Below are positions 23,947 through 30,624 of a stretch of DNA of 39,784 nucleotides, piece after piece. The stretch comes from a virus. The position numbers and the translations under genes were made by a program. The stretch spans positions 1 through 39,784 of the IMG/VR virus record IMGVR_UViG_3300020156_000303. The stretch is one strand, 5' to 3'. How positions within the stretch are numbered: the stretch's first letter is position 1; every line of letters starts with the position of its first letter. Below the pieces are notes generated by a model that searched no databases, was not told where the DNA came from, and was given only the letters and a program-made list of their open reading frames with translations.

Positions 23947-24082
23947 AGGTATCCGCACTCGTTCGTCTGGCTCGCTAGAGCTGACCACGGGGGTTTCTCC
24001 TGCGTAAGCATGGTCGCCCCGAGTAAATACGAGGGTGCAGAAAGCACCGTGGTCAGCTCTATGAGCTGCGAACGATGTGCGG
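23947..24082 (+). ncRNA. Structured element A (long hairpin, divergent region)
   Basis: In the 352-base gap between genes, TAGAGCTGACCACGG (23976-23990) pairs perfectly with 24047-24061. Outside it CCGCAC-TCGTTCG (23953-23965) pairs with 24069-24082 with one bulge. Inside are CTGC/GCAG and TTTC/GAAA pairings. CAGGTATCCG (23946-23955), 19 bases, then CTAGAGCTG (23975-23983) recurs in element B at 31.9 kb with 18 bases between. Lying ahead of a plus-strand gene, it is probably a leader RNA; a DNA-level site is possible. The remaining gap holds GGACAT/ATGTCC (24133-24161) and no gene I can see. Confidence 0.5.
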
Positions 24083-24179
24083 AATAAGTGAATGTATACC
24101 GTGCATTACCGCGTGTTGCGCGTATATGCAGGGGACATAGATAATGTTCAGTCGCATGTCCATCCGTTAGGAGTGAACC

Positions 24180-24659
24180 GTGCGTGAGCTAGCCGACGTA
24201 ATGGCTCGTAACTGGGTGTGGGTGCTCGGTCTACTAGTGGTAGTGGCTCTTGTTACGCTCGTGATTCGCCTGTTCGTTTCGGACAGGAAAGGTGAGACGT
24301 TTCAGTATCTCGTAGTGTTGGTTCTGGTAATTGTGATTGTCCCGCAAGTGTGGGTGTGGGTTGCTGACTTGTTTACGAGTCCAGCTCGACCCTCTGTGGC
24401 ACAGCCGACATCAGGAAAGATGCAACTAACACTTCCACCTTTCGGGAAAAGTGAGCGCATCATTCAGCCGCCAGGAATGCGCGTGATGGTGGGTGGTGTT
24501 GGTTGGCGCATCCATTGCGTTTATGCAGACGGGAGAGAGATTTCGTTTACAAGCGGTCAGACTCCCTGCCCCGCAGGGCACATGCCTTACGTTTACTTCT
24601 CAAACGAAACAGGTCACATCAACACCCTGACCTACATGCTCGAACCGTTGAGGAAATAA
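24180..24659 (+). CDS. Membrane protein with extracellular domain (unknown)
   Basis: 159 residues from GTG 24180, with TAGGAG about 5 bases upstream. Two hydrophobic segments (about 13-33 and 42-65) are followed by a soluble part with GMRVMVGGVGWRIHCVYADG and CPAGHMPYVYFSN containing two Cys. The only gene transcribed rightward in this part. It may be an early membrane or exclusion protein; no family recognised. Confidence 0.55.
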   Translation: MRELADVMARNWVWVLGLLVVVALVTLVIRLFVSDRKGETFQYLVVLVLVIVIVPQVWVWVADLFTSPARPSVAQPTSGKMQLTLPPFGKSERIIQPPGMRVMVGGVGWRIHCVYADGREISFTSGQTPCPAGHMPYVYFSNETGHINTLTYMLEPLRK

Positions 24660-24663
24660 AAAA

Positions 24664-24681
24664 GGGCACCCGAAGGTGCCC
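24664..24681 (-). terminator. Rho-independent terminator
   Basis: Minus strand GGGCACC-TTCG-GGTGCCC then six T. It ends the alpA-like transcript; read rightward it has no T-run. Confidence 0.8.
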
Positions 24682-24695
24682 TGTGAAAGCTCCCG

Positions 24696-24932
24696 TTAGG
24701 GACGGCTTTCAAATCTCACGATTCTTCCCAGTCTTTTTCTTTCTGCGTTCCATTCCAACACCTCTGCCTCATCCCACGCAATGCGGCCAGTGAGCTGTCC
24801 CTTGCGGTTTACCTTCCTCTCACCGAGGGCGTAAGGCGCGGGGAACGTTCCTTCGGCCACTTTGCGGCGAATCGTTGCGCGAGCGAGCGAGGTAAGAGCG
24901 CAGACCGCCTTTTCAGAAATGAACCTAGACAT
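24696..24932 (-). CDS. AlpA-like excisionase/regulator
   Basis: 78 residues: SEKAVCALTSLARATIRRKVAEGTFP followed by RIAWDEAEVLEWNAERKRLG, the MerR-like winged-helix pattern of AlpA/Xis-type proteins. Lying near the integrase, it is the likely excisionase or lysogeny regulator. Translation appears controlled: its GGAG ribosome site is the 3' arm of a hairpin. Confidence 0.75.
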   Translation of the reverse strand: MSRFISEKAVCALTSLARATIRRKVAEGTFPAPYALGERKVNRKGQLTGRIAWDEAEVLEWNAERKRLGRIVRFESRP

Positions 24933-24938
24933 GATGCA

Positions 24939-25002
24939 GTCTCCTGGTAGGGAGACGTGGCACCACGCCTCGGTTAATGCCTAAGGCGCGACTAGGATAG
25001 CA
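24939..25002 (-). promoter_or_regulatory. alpA leader: promoter plus ribosome-site hairpin
   Basis: TGCTATCCT (25002-24994) is a -10-like element. The leader then contains CGTGG-TG-CCACG (24967-24956) and GTCTCC-CTACCA-GGAGAC (24956-24939), whose GGAG is the ribosome site 8 bases before ATG 24932. The two hairpins share base 24956 and may compete. Confidence 0.5.
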
Positions 25003-25018
25003 GAAGTGTTTGGAGCAA

Positions 25019-25300
25019 CTAGTAGTTCTTATACTTCTTCTTCTTTAGGTTCCACGGCTCCGCAAGCGGTTCCAGCACAGGGTCGGGGCGGGGTTCGAGG
25101 ACGTTTTTAGGGGCCTGTGTAAGTGCCGCGTTTAGTGGCGGCTGTGGTTTCGCACGAACGTAAACACGCTCCCTGTCTGCCGCGTCAGAGCCGTCGCTAA
25201 TGCGCTCGAAGATAAACTCCACGCCGAGGTGTTCAGCGAGCGCGTCGAACTTTGCATCAAGGTCTTCTAAGTCTTGCTCGCTCCAATTTTCGTAGTCCAT
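25019..25300 (-). CDS. 93-residue protein between int and alpA (unknown)
   Basis: Acidic helical N-terminus (WSEQDLEDLDAKFDALAEHLG), then a beta section (VEFIFERISDG, RERVYVRAK), then a Pro-rich, basic tail (LKKKKYKNY). TGATAGTGT ends 6 bases before ATG, so it is probably leaderless. It could be a directionality or regulatory factor by position only. Confidence 0.5.
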   Translation of the reverse strand: MDYENWSEQDLEDLDAKFDALAEHLGVEFIFERISDGSDAADRERVYVRAKPQPPLNAALTQAPKNVLEPRPDPVLEPLAEPWNLKKKKYKNY

Positions 25301-25306
25301 ATCCTC

Positions 25307-25315
25307 ACACTATCA
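25307..25315 (-). promoter_or_regulatory. Extended -10 element TGATAGTGT
   Basis: It stands 6 bases from ATG 25300; no TGGATAG box lies 15-16 bases upstream. Confidence 0.4.
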
Positions 25316-25331
25316 AACAAAACGCCGCTGA

Positions 25332-26357
25332 CTAGGCGGCTGTGGTGGATAACTTTCGTATGTGGTTCTCGTAGGCAAGCAGGGCTTCTTTCACCTCTAA
25401 TAAGTAGGTGTGTCTGTTGTAAACACCCGCAACGCCAGGAATCGCGTGCCCCAAGATTCGCTCGATTACCACGAAGCTCGTTCCCATCTGGGCTAACTTC
25501 GTCGCCAAGGTTCTGCGGAGGTCGTGGTGGCGGAAGTCCACCCCGCAGTCCCTATCGAACCTGTCTTTGGCGTTCGTCCAGTTGTTGAACGTAAACGGTA
25601 AGACCAAGTTCTCTTCTACCAATGGCGTAACGGGTAAAACATTGGTGCGGTCGCCTTTCGTGCGGAAGGTGATTAAACCGTCCGCTACGTCCTCGGGCTT
25701 TAAGTTCCTAACCTCGATCCGCCGCTGCCCCGTGAGGATGAGGAGGCGGAGGATTCGCCCGTAAGTGTCGTCGCCCGTGCACCTCCAGATTCTTCCGAGT
25801 TCCGTGTCTGTAAGCACGCGGTCGCGGGACTTTGTTTTATTCGGAGGCTGCTTTCTAAAGAGCGGGGACTTTTCTATGTAGCCGTGCTCCAAGCACCAGT
25901 TAAGGAAGTTTCGTAAGGAAGCGTAGGCGTAGTTCTGTGCAAACGGCTTCCCCTCCCACTTTCTAAGTTTCTCCTGCACTTCAGGAAACGTCATGGTGAG
26001 CGACGTAAAATCCATCTGGTTAAGGTAGGAGAGATACTGGTTGAGGGTGTCGGGCTTCACTCTACCTTTTAAAGCCTCGCCAAAGGCTCTAATTGCCTCT
26101 GTGGGGCGAGTGATGGGCGTTTGCGTGGTGCGGGTCAATTCCTGCATTGCGCGTGTCCTGGCGTCTTTTAATGCCAGGTGTGGAAAGCGGCCGAGCGTCG
26201 TAACCTTGCGCTCTTTCCCTTTCATCACGATGAAGGTTTTCGTCCCCTTGGGAGAAACTCGTAACCCAAACCCAGAAAGGCCGGAGTCCCAGGCGGTGTA
26301 GAGCTTCGGTTCGGGCTTTAATGATTCGAGCGTGCGGGCTGCGAAAGAAAGTCTCAC
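25332..26357 (-). CDS. int: Tyrosine recombinase (integrase)
   Basis: 341 residues from GTG 26357, chosen because AAAGGAGG lies 5 bases upstream; the frame is open further to 26423. N-terminal arm-binding domain of the P4-type (GFGLRVSPKGTKTFIV, VTTLGRFPHLALKDAR), a core-binding SAM-like domain, and a catalytic domain with Arg in LTGQRRIEV (near 211), HxxR in HHDLRR (near 279), His in GHAIPG (near 303) and a Tyr in GVYNRHTY (near 312-318). It integrates the phage into the host chromosome, so the phage is temperate. The attachment site could not be identified. Confidence 0.92.
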   Translation of the reverse strand: MRLSFAARTLESLKPEPKLYTAWDSGLSGFGLRVSPKGTKTFIVMKGKERKVTTLGRFPHLALKDARTRAMQELTRTTQTPITRPTEAIRAFGEALKGRVKPDTLNQYLSYLNQMDFTSLTMTFPEVQEKLRKWEGKPFAQNYAYASLRNFLNWCLEHGYIEKSPLFRKQPPNKTKSRDRVLTDTELGRIWRCTGDDTYGRILRLLILTGQRRIEVRNLKPEDVADGLITFRTKGDRTNVLPVTPLVEENLVLPFTFNNWTNAKDRFDRDCGVDFRHHDLRRTLATKLAQMGTSFVVIERILGHAIPGVAGVYNRHTYLLEVKEALLAYENHIRKLSTTAA

Positions 26358-26392
26358 ATTTGCCTCCTTTTGGCGCTGGAACAGGGTGAGCG

Positions 26393-26410
26393 GGTATGGA
26401 CGGTATGGAC
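26393..26410 (+). repeat. Tandem 9-base repeat upstream of int
   Basis: GGTATGGAC occurs twice head to tail, 36 bases before the integrase start. It could be an arm-type integrase site or operator. Confidence 0.5.
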
Positions 26411-26560
26411 AGGGCAAAATCACCTAAGTATCAAGGAACACAAGGGTTTTCTGATTCCGTGCCCAGTATAAACCAGCACTCGCCTCTAATGCAGCACTAT
26501 TTACGGCGGTAAGGAAATCAGAGACTTACAGAACGTAGTCTCTTTTTAGTCGCAAAAAAA

Positions 26561-26583
26561 GCCCCGCCTACAGAAAGCGGAGC
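26561..26583 (-). terminator. Rho-independent terminator
   Basis: Minus strand GCTCCGC, 9-base loop, GCGGGGC (one mismatch) then seven T. It overlaps the stop codon of the coiled-coil gene and separates the middle genes from int. The bases up to int (26411-26560) show no gene. Confidence 0.75.
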
Positions 26584-26822
26584 GCGGCTATCACTGCGCC
26601 TGCGGCGGCGGCGAGCATGGCACCGAAACGGACGGTGAGGCGAAGGCCGAGATTGTCCATCGCGGTCTTCAGCTCGTCTTTGACGGCCTGGATGTCGGCG
26701 CGAGTAGCGACTTCCGAAATCACGTATTTCTGCACTGCCTCTGCGTGAGCTTCGGCCTGTTTACGGTCGAGGCCGGAGGATTCAAGGTGCCTAGTGTAAG
26801 CCAGACTATCGAACGCGAACAT
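26568..26822 (-). CDS. DUF1640-like coiled-coil membrane protein
   Basis: 84 residues: FDSLAYTRHLESSGLDRKQA, a coiled coil (RADIQAVKDELKTAMDNL) and a C-terminal membrane segment (GAMLAAAAGAVIAALRFL). This order matches DUF1640/CCDC90-type proteins, which occur in bacteria and phages with unknown role. Ribosome site GGGAGGG. Last gene of the middle minus-strand block. Confidence 0.65.
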   Translation of the reverse strand: MFAFDSLAYTRHLESSGLDRKQAEAHAEAVQKYVISEVATRADIQAVKDELKTAMDNLGLRLTVRFGAMLAAAAGAVIAALRFL

Positions 26823-26854
26823 ATGCCCTCCCGTGAAGAATGGGAAAACAGGAG

Positions 26855-27238
26855 CTACGCGGTGCGTTCTGCCATGCCGTGATGCTTGCTACAGAGCCAG
26901 CGAACTTCAAGGGGTTTCGAGTAGTCCTCGTGGTGGCCTTGCGACTTGGGGTCGCCGCAAAGTTCGCACGGAAGCCGCTTTATCTTTCCCCGGTAGGCGT
27001 AGTCCTTGAGAAGTGACCGCGCCTTGTGTTTCTCGGGGTGTTCGGCTCGTGCTTTGGCCTTTACCTGCCTGATTCGTTCTTTGTTGGCCTGGTAATACTT
27101 TCGGTCGTATTCGCGCTTGTTCTTTTTGTATTCGGGCCGCGATTGCGTCTTGTAGCAAATCCTCAGCTTGTGGTCGCGCCTGCGACGATAGTATTCCCTG
27201 AAGTATTCACGGCGTCGGATATTCTCTTCCGTCGCCAT
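26855..27238 (-). CDS. HNH-type zinc protein
   Basis: 127 residues. Very basic helical N-terminus (about 1-75), then CELCGDPKSQGHHEDYSKPL and VRWLCSKHHG: paired CxxC and CxxH with a central HH, the layout of small phage HNH nucleases. TGCTAATGT ends 6 bases before ATG. Likely nuclease or nicking protein; activity not certain. Confidence 0.7.
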   Translation of the reverse strand: MATEENIRRREYFREYYRRRRDHKLRICYKTQSRPEYKKNKREYDRKYYQANKERIRQVKAKARAEHPEKHKARSLLKDYAYRGKIKRLPCELCGDPKSQGHHEDYSKPLEVRWLCSKHHGMAERTA

Positions 27239-27244
27239 GCCTTC

Positions 27245-27253
27245 ACATTAGCA
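27245..27253 (-). promoter_or_regulatory. Extended -10 element TGCTAATGT
   Basis: It stands 6 bases from ATG 27238. The flanks (TTGG.G, 4-5 bases, TTTGCTA, then GTGAAG.CATG) closely match those at the repressor gene 31768. Confidence 0.45.
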
Positions 27254-27271
27254 AATAACTCCAATTTTTCC

Positions 27272-27401
27272 ACCCTCCACGGTCGTGAAGAGTAGGTGGC
27301 GGAGAGAGTATTCGGGATTACTGTTCCCCGGAAATGCATCCCGGTTGATAACCGATTCGCATAGCGCTGATACGTCTCTCTCCCATCTACCCTCCACGGT
27401 C
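27272..27401 (-). ncRNA. Cloverleaf-like structured element between direct repeats
   Basis: A 13-base direct repeat, ACCCTCCACGGTC, borders the element (27272-27284 and 27389-27401). Inside, minus strand GGAGAGAG (27383-27376) pairs with CTCTCTCC (27308-27301), and the latter is followed by GCCA, as at the end of tRNA-Ser. Internal arms: CGTA/TATG, GGTT/AACC and GGGAT/ATCCC. It lacks a D-loop GG, a usable anticodon loop and a TTC T-loop, so it is not a standard tRNA. TGCTAGGGT at 27417-27409 could drive it. Likely a structured leader of the HNH gene or a small RNA. Confidence 0.45.
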
Positions 27402-27408
27402 TGATTTC

Positions 27409-27417
27409 ACCCTAGCA
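27409..27417 (-). promoter_or_regulatory. Extended -10 element TGCTAGGGT before the cloverleaf-like RNA
   Basis: Same nonamer as at 31775 and 38021, but here it faces no start codon; the predicted transcript begins inside the direct repeat at about 27402. Confidence 0.4.
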
Positions 27418-27873
27418 CAGAGAATCGAGAATGTTTTGCCAATCCCCAGCGACCATATGGTGCGGGGATTTGTCTTTCTCCCACGCTTCAATCTTGCCCC
27501 AGCGCTCCTCCCCGATGTGCCGCCTAATGATGTCCCAGTAGAGCGCCCCGCACTGCTGCTTGAAAAAGAAGTGGTGGCGCAGACAGATGAGGACGATGTT
27601 GTCCATGTCGGCATAGGAACGGCTGTTGGCGCGTCCGACTAAATGTTCTGCCTGTAGGATGAGCCGCCCGTCCTTCGTGTAGTTGCCGCACAAGCGCCAC
27701 TGGTCGGGAAGAGAGTCTAGGTGCTGGCCGATAACGCACATCCCATCCCGCTCGATAGCCTTCTCGCGGAGCTTCGCTTGGAGGAGCTTCTTTATCTTTG
27801 AGGCGGTTGGCTTTTCAACGCGCGGTTTGCCCCCTGTCATCCCCGTTGGTTTTTTCTTTTTGGGAAACCCCAT
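27412..27873 (-). CDS. HNH/NinG-like endonuclease
   Basis: 153 residues. Basic N-terminus, then CVIGQHLDSLPDQWRLCGNY, QAEHLVGRANSRSYADMDN and LICLRHHFFFKQQ. The H...N..lC..H pattern is that of HNH nucleases, with similarity to NinG/Rap-type recombination proteins in layout. Likely DNA processing or recombination. AGGAGG lies almost on the ATG (1 base), so initiation may rely on coupling to the upstream zinc-protein gene (stop 27879). Confidence 0.65.
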   Translation of the reverse strand: MGFPKKKKPTGMTGGKPRVEKPTASKIKKLLQAKLREKAIERDGMCVIGQHLDSLPDQWRLCGNYTKDGRLILQAEHLVGRANSRSYADMDNIVLICLRHHFFFKQQCGALYWDIIRRHIGEERWGKIEAWEKDKSPHHMVAGDWQNILDSLC

Positions 27874-27878
27874 ACCTC

Positions 27879-28091
27879 CTATACGTTATAGCGGCAGTCG
27901 TAACACATCCTCCCTTCCTCAGTGTCGTAGGCTACTTTCATCGTGATACCGCAAATGTCGCAGAGATAGTTTATGGAATACTCGTCTATCTTCTTCCTTG
28001 TTGCTTCGATGGTTTTCTCAGTGCAGATAGGACAGAAATCAGAATCAACATCTAAGACATCATTCTTGCACGAGCCTCTAGAGCATCGCAT
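27879..28091 (-). CDS. Double zinc-ribbon protein
   Basis: 70 residues with four Cys pairs: C3/C8, CPIC, CDIC and CYDC, enough for two zinc sites. Such small proteins usually bind nucleic acid or RNA polymerase. TGCTATGTT ends 7 bases before ATG. Confidence 0.6.
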   Translation of the reverse strand: MRCSRGSCKNDVLDVDSDFCPICTEKTIEATRKKIDEYSINYLCDICGITMKVAYDTEEGRMCYDCRYNV

Positions 28092-28098
28092 TCTCTAC

Positions 28099-28107
28099 AA
28101 CATAGCA
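28099..28107 (-). promoter_or_regulatory. Extended -10 element TGCTATGTT
   Basis: It stands 7 bases from ATG 28091; AAAGAG-TTG-CTCTTT lies just upstream and may be a weak terminator of the replication genes. Confidence 0.4.
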
Positions 28108-28146
28108 TGGACAAAAGAGCAACTCTTTACTGTTGTGTGTTGATAA

Positions 28147-28428
28147 CTAGAGGCTGCGGAAGAAGGACGTTTGATTGAGTCGCTCTTGCCGCTTCCTCAT
28201 TTCACGAGTCGCTTGGCTCTCGTTCACCACCTTGTCTTTTTCTTCCATGAACGTGGTGGTTTTGCAGTCGGGGTTAGTGCATTGATACCAACGTGAGTAG
28301 TAGAACGGTTGCCCTAGAAGTTTTGGTGTTATCTCTCGGTGGTAGCGAAGCTCACTAATCCACCCACAATGGCAGCGAACGCCCTTGCCTGGTTCGCATA
28401 CCCGATTCGCGCTTCCTTTGCGGCTCAT
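28147..28428 (-). CDS. Zinc-binding phage protein (unknown)
   Basis: 93 residues with HCGW/C and CTNPDC pairs (VRCHCGWISE, YQCTNPDCKTTTF) forming a likely zinc ribbon, and a charged helical C-terminus. ATG overlaps the stop of the initiator gene as ATGA, so both are made together; a replication or transcription accessory role is plausible. Confidence 0.55.
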   Translation of the reverse strand: MSRKGSANRVCEPGKGVRCHCGWISELRYHREITPKLLGQPFYYSRWYQCTNPDCKTTTFMEEKDKVVNESQATREMRKRQERLNQTSFFRSL

Positions 28429-28943
28429 ACGCGCGCCCGTTTAACGAAGCGCTCCCGAATATCTTTCTTAATCTCCTCTACCTTCTCTGTGTTTACAGGA
28501 TTAAGAGTCTCTATATTTATCTTATCTTTACTTAACTTAACTTGCGGCGCCAACTGGTTGCCAACTGGTTGCCGTTTGGTTGCCAGAGACTTCCCTTCCT
28601 TTGAAAGTGTATAGGCGTGATTCTCTTTGAGGTAGAGGGTGTCCTTCTCTTTCCGATAAGTGGTGGTGCTAAATCTATCCATGCGGATGGTGTTGTGCAT
28701 CCGCCAGTGTTTGATTACCACCACGCCGCTTTCAAACTCAATGATGAACTTCTTGGCGAGGAGGATTTTCATATCGTCGTCGCTGGTTCCAATCATGCGG
28801 GTAATACGTTTGGGGTTGCCTATAAACCCCTCATCGTCTGCTCTCATACCTAAGTGAACGTAGAGGAGCTGCGAGGTTGGCGGCATATCAAGGAAGGCGT
28901 CGGAATCCATTATTGCCATTGAGAACATTCTGCGTGCTGCCAT
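28425..28943 (-). CDS. Replication initiator (replisome organiser N-terminal type)
   Basis: 172 residues. RRMFSMAIMDSDAFLDMPPT, LYVHLGMRADDEGFIGNP, RITRMIGTSDDDMKILL and GVVVIKHWRMHNTIRMDR form the winged-helix domain of phage O/DnaD-like organisers. The tail is charged (VEEIKKDIRERFVKRARV) and lacks a full DnaD domain. It should bind the phage origin and recruit the host helicase. A pseudoknot-capable leader lies 15 bases before ATG, and no Shine-Dalgarno is evident. Confidence 0.75.
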   Translation of the reverse strand: MAARRMFSMAIMDSDAFLDMPPTSQLLYVHLGMRADDEGFIGNPKRITRMIGTSDDDMKILLAKKFIIEFESGVVVIKHWRMHNTIRMDRFSTTTYRKEKDTLYLKENHAYTLSKEGKSLATKRQPVGNQLAPQVKLSKDKINIETLNPVNTEKVEEIKKDIRERFVKRARV

Positions 28944-28958
28944 ATCTGTGGGTTAACG

Positions 28959-29040
28959 AATAAAGAGCCATCAGGCAGGGGCTTCCGATTTCTCGGCAGC
29001 ACCCACCTCACGGCTCTTTATTCTGGGTAGCTGCCCTGCC
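28959..29040 (-). promoter_or_regulatory. Pseudoknot-capable leader of the replication initiator gene
   Basis: Two perfect inverted repeats interleave: AATAAAGAGCC (28959-28969) with 29012-29022 (11 pairs) and GGCAGGG (28974-28980) with 29034-29040 (7 pairs). This order gives an H-type pseudoknot. A competing local hairpin GGGTAGCTGCCC (29025-29036) allows switching. The 3' side ends 15 bases from ATG 28943. Confidence 0.55.
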
Positions 29041-29058
29041 ACGCTTGCGCGTCTATAC

Positions 29059-29067
29059 ACACTAGCA
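29059..29067 (-). promoter_or_regulatory. Extended -10 element TGCTAGTGT for the replication leader
   Basis: It would start transcription about 7 bases downstream, just before the pseudoknot. Confidence 0.4.
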
Positions 29068-29104
29068 CGGGCAGCTCTGCAAACTCTTCGCAGCCTGTGG
29101 ATAG

Positions 29105-29182
29105 TCAAATGAAGAACACCCACCCCCAAAAAGCCGCCACTACCCAGGCGATGTTTAAGAGGATGATGAGGCTAGTTTTCAT
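29105..29182 (-). CDS. 25-residue membrane peptide
   Basis: ATG overlaps the upstream stop as ATGA. The product is one hydrophobic helix (SLIILLNIAWVVAAFWGW) after MKT. Coupling and composition support it as a real micro-protein; target unknown. Confidence 0.5.
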   Translation of the reverse strand: MKTSLIILLNIAWVVAAFWGWVFFI

Positions 29183-29484
29183 TTTCGGCGCAGTTGCTCT
29201 AACGTATTCACTAACGCTGTGATGGCGCTCCAAACGTAGCCGCGTTCAAGTGGCTCGCCGACTTTCTTCATTAGAAACGGCTCTGTTGTGTCTTGGGCGT
29301 ATCTGATTAGTTCGTCCACTACCCGCTCCCGCTCTTCCTGCCGTGTCTTGGTGAGGAGTTGAGAGATGTGTGCTTTAAGTTCGTCGTAGCTGGTTGCGAC
29401 GCCTAGAGAGGCGCGGGCGGTCTGCTTAATTGGTTGTGGGGGGAATGTGCGCTCAAACTCCTTAGTCCATTCTTCATTGTCCAT
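29179..29484 (-). CDS. 101-residue helical protein (unknown)
   Basis: Start at ATG 29484 (MDNEEWTKEFERTFPP), overlapping the previous gene by 11 bases; the frame is open to 29535. Helical and charged (SYDELKAHISQLLTKTRQEE, RERVVDELIRYAQD), ending LVNTLEQLRRK. No motif recognised. Confidence 0.5.
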   Translation of the reverse strand: MDNEEWTKEFERTFPPQPIKQTARASLGVATSYDELKAHISQLLTKTRQEERERVVDELIRYAQDTTEPFLMKKVGEPLERGYVWSAITALVNTLEQLRRK

Positions 29485-29830
29485 ATAGGTTTGGTGAGGG
29501 ATTAGTAATGCCGCGCTTCCACCATAGATTCTCAATCGCCTTCTCGCGCTTTTCTGGTGTGAGGTCGTAGCGTCGGTGGCAGCTTCGGCACAGCCACAAG
29601 TAATCGTCGGGGTCGTGGCTGTAATTACGTCCGGTCTTTAGGCACCATTCGTAGATAGTGCTTTTGCCTTCGCAGCCAGGATTTGAGCAATGGGTGGGAT
29701 GGCCGTAGTGCTCGTGAAGATAACGGTGTTTCGCACCTTTACTTGCACTCTCTCCCTTCCATCGCGGCGTATCTTCTCCCTTCCTGTTCTGCATGGATTC
29801 CCAGTATCGTTTTTGTGCTTCTGTCGCCAT
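29474..29830 (-). CDS. HNH-like zinc protein
   Basis: 118 residues: GEDTPRWKGESASKGAKHRY, HCSNPGCEGKSTIYEWCLK and WLCRSCHRRYDLTPEKRE. The two Cys pairs with the intervening D.Y and terminal H match small HNH-type phage proteins. A nuclease or nucleic-acid binding role is likely. Confidence 0.65.
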   Translation of the reverse strand: MATEAQKRYWESMQNRKGEDTPRWKGESASKGAKHRYLHEHYGHPTHCSNPGCEGKSTIYEWCLKTGRNYSHDPDDYLWLCRSCHRRYDLTPEKREKAIENLWWKRGITNPSPNLYGQ

Positions 29831-29833
29831 ACT

Positions 29834-30499
29834 TCATTTGCTAGGCTCCTCCCACTCGGTTTCTTGTTTCCACCTTGTCTTCCAGTCCTTACCCCACTCA
29901 CCTTCCACAACCGCATCTATGTTTTCGGGAGTTATAGTTCCTTTCGGTGGCTCGGTGTCTTGTTTCTGCATGTTGTTGCCGTCCCACGGCGCTTTCTCTT
30001 CTCTCTCCAACTGCTCGCGGGTCTTCCACTCTCTACCATCCCAGAACTTCTCGGTGTCTTGTTTCGGCTCGTCCTGGTGACACGCGCAATAGTCGTTATT
30101 GCACGCCTTTTTTTGTCCTGCTTGCACGCCACAGCTTTCACAGGCGGTAGGGTGCGCCCGCAGACCCATCACTACTAAGCGTTCGTCGTAGCCGAGGTTG
30201 CTAATGCGAACAGTGTCTTGTTTCGGCTCGAAGTGTTCGCAGTAGCCGTTGCGGTGGCTGAATAGTTCGTCATGGCGAGCGGAGGTGTCTTGTTTCGGCT
30301 CGTGGCACTCGTGCTTGAGTCCGTAACTCGTTCCTTCTGGTGAGGTGTGGACGCAGGTTTCAGCAGGGGTGTCTTTCTGGTGGTCGTCCGGCTCTTGTAA
30401 ATAGGAGATGAGGGCGTTGAGGGTGGAGCGAGCGAGGTTGTCTCCCTTGGGGTTTGGATGCAGCTTCTCCGGCAGCTTTGCTGGTTCTTTCATGGTCAT
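29834..30499 (-). CDS. Repetitive Cys/His modular protein with EPKQDT spacers
   Basis: 221 residues. EPKQDT occurs three times, plus the variants QKDT and MQKQDT, always in frame, splitting the protein into short modules. Some modules carry Cys/His (CVHTSPEG..KHECH, HRNGYCEHFE, CESCGVQAGQKKACNNDYCACH). It begins MTMKEPA, close to the MKEPA start of the upstream gene (17 identical bases). It may have grown by joining short genes. Zinc or nucleic-acid binding is possible; function unknown. ATG overlaps the upstream stop as ATGA. Confidence 0.55.
   Translation of the reverse strand: MTMKEPAKLPEKLHPNPKGDNLARSTLNALISYLQEPDDHQKDTPAETCVHTSPEGTSYGLKHECHEPKQDTSARHDELFSHRNGYCEHFEPKQDTVRISNLGYDERLVVMGLRAHPTACESCGVQAGQKKACNNDYCACHQDEPKQDTEKFWDGREWKTREQLEREEKAPWDGNNMQKQDTEPPKGTITPENIDAVVEGEWGKDWKTRWKQETEWEEPSK
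29955..30302 (-). repeat. Interspersed 18-base repeats within the EPKQDT gene
   Basis: Plus-strand GTGTCTTGTTTCGGCTCG is exact at 30054-30071, 30213-30230 and 30285-30302, partial at 29955 and weaker near 30369. Distances (99, 159, 72, 84) are all multiples of three, so each encodes the same peptide. Confidence 0.8.
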
Positions 30500-30624
30500 A
30501 TAAGAAAGCTAGACGCGCACTTTGGGCAATACCCCTGATACGCCTTTGGGCTGCTTTCGTCGTAAGCACTCCCGCAATCCTTGCAGTGTGTTTGCTTCCT
30601 AGCCTCCTGTGCTGGTTCTTTCAT
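30496..30624 (-). CDS. 42-residue zinc-ribbon protein
   Basis: ATG 30624 overlaps the upstream stop and the TGA overlaps the next ATG. HCKDCG and GYCPKCAS give one four-Cys zinc ribbon. The start (MKEPAQEARKQ) repeats that of the next gene at DNA level. Confidence 0.6.
   Translation of the reverse strand: MKEPAQEARKQTHCKDCGSAYDESSPKAYQGYCPKCASSFLI

Noticed and set aside
27297-27383. Canonical tRNA-Ser gene
   Set aside because: Acceptor and GCCA fit, but there is no GG in the D loop, no usable anticodon loop, and the T-loop is AACAGTAA. Reported as a structured element instead.
29690-30178. 162-codon plus-strand frame opposite the HNH and EPKQDT genes
   Set aside because: A shadow of the in-frame repeats on the minus strand.
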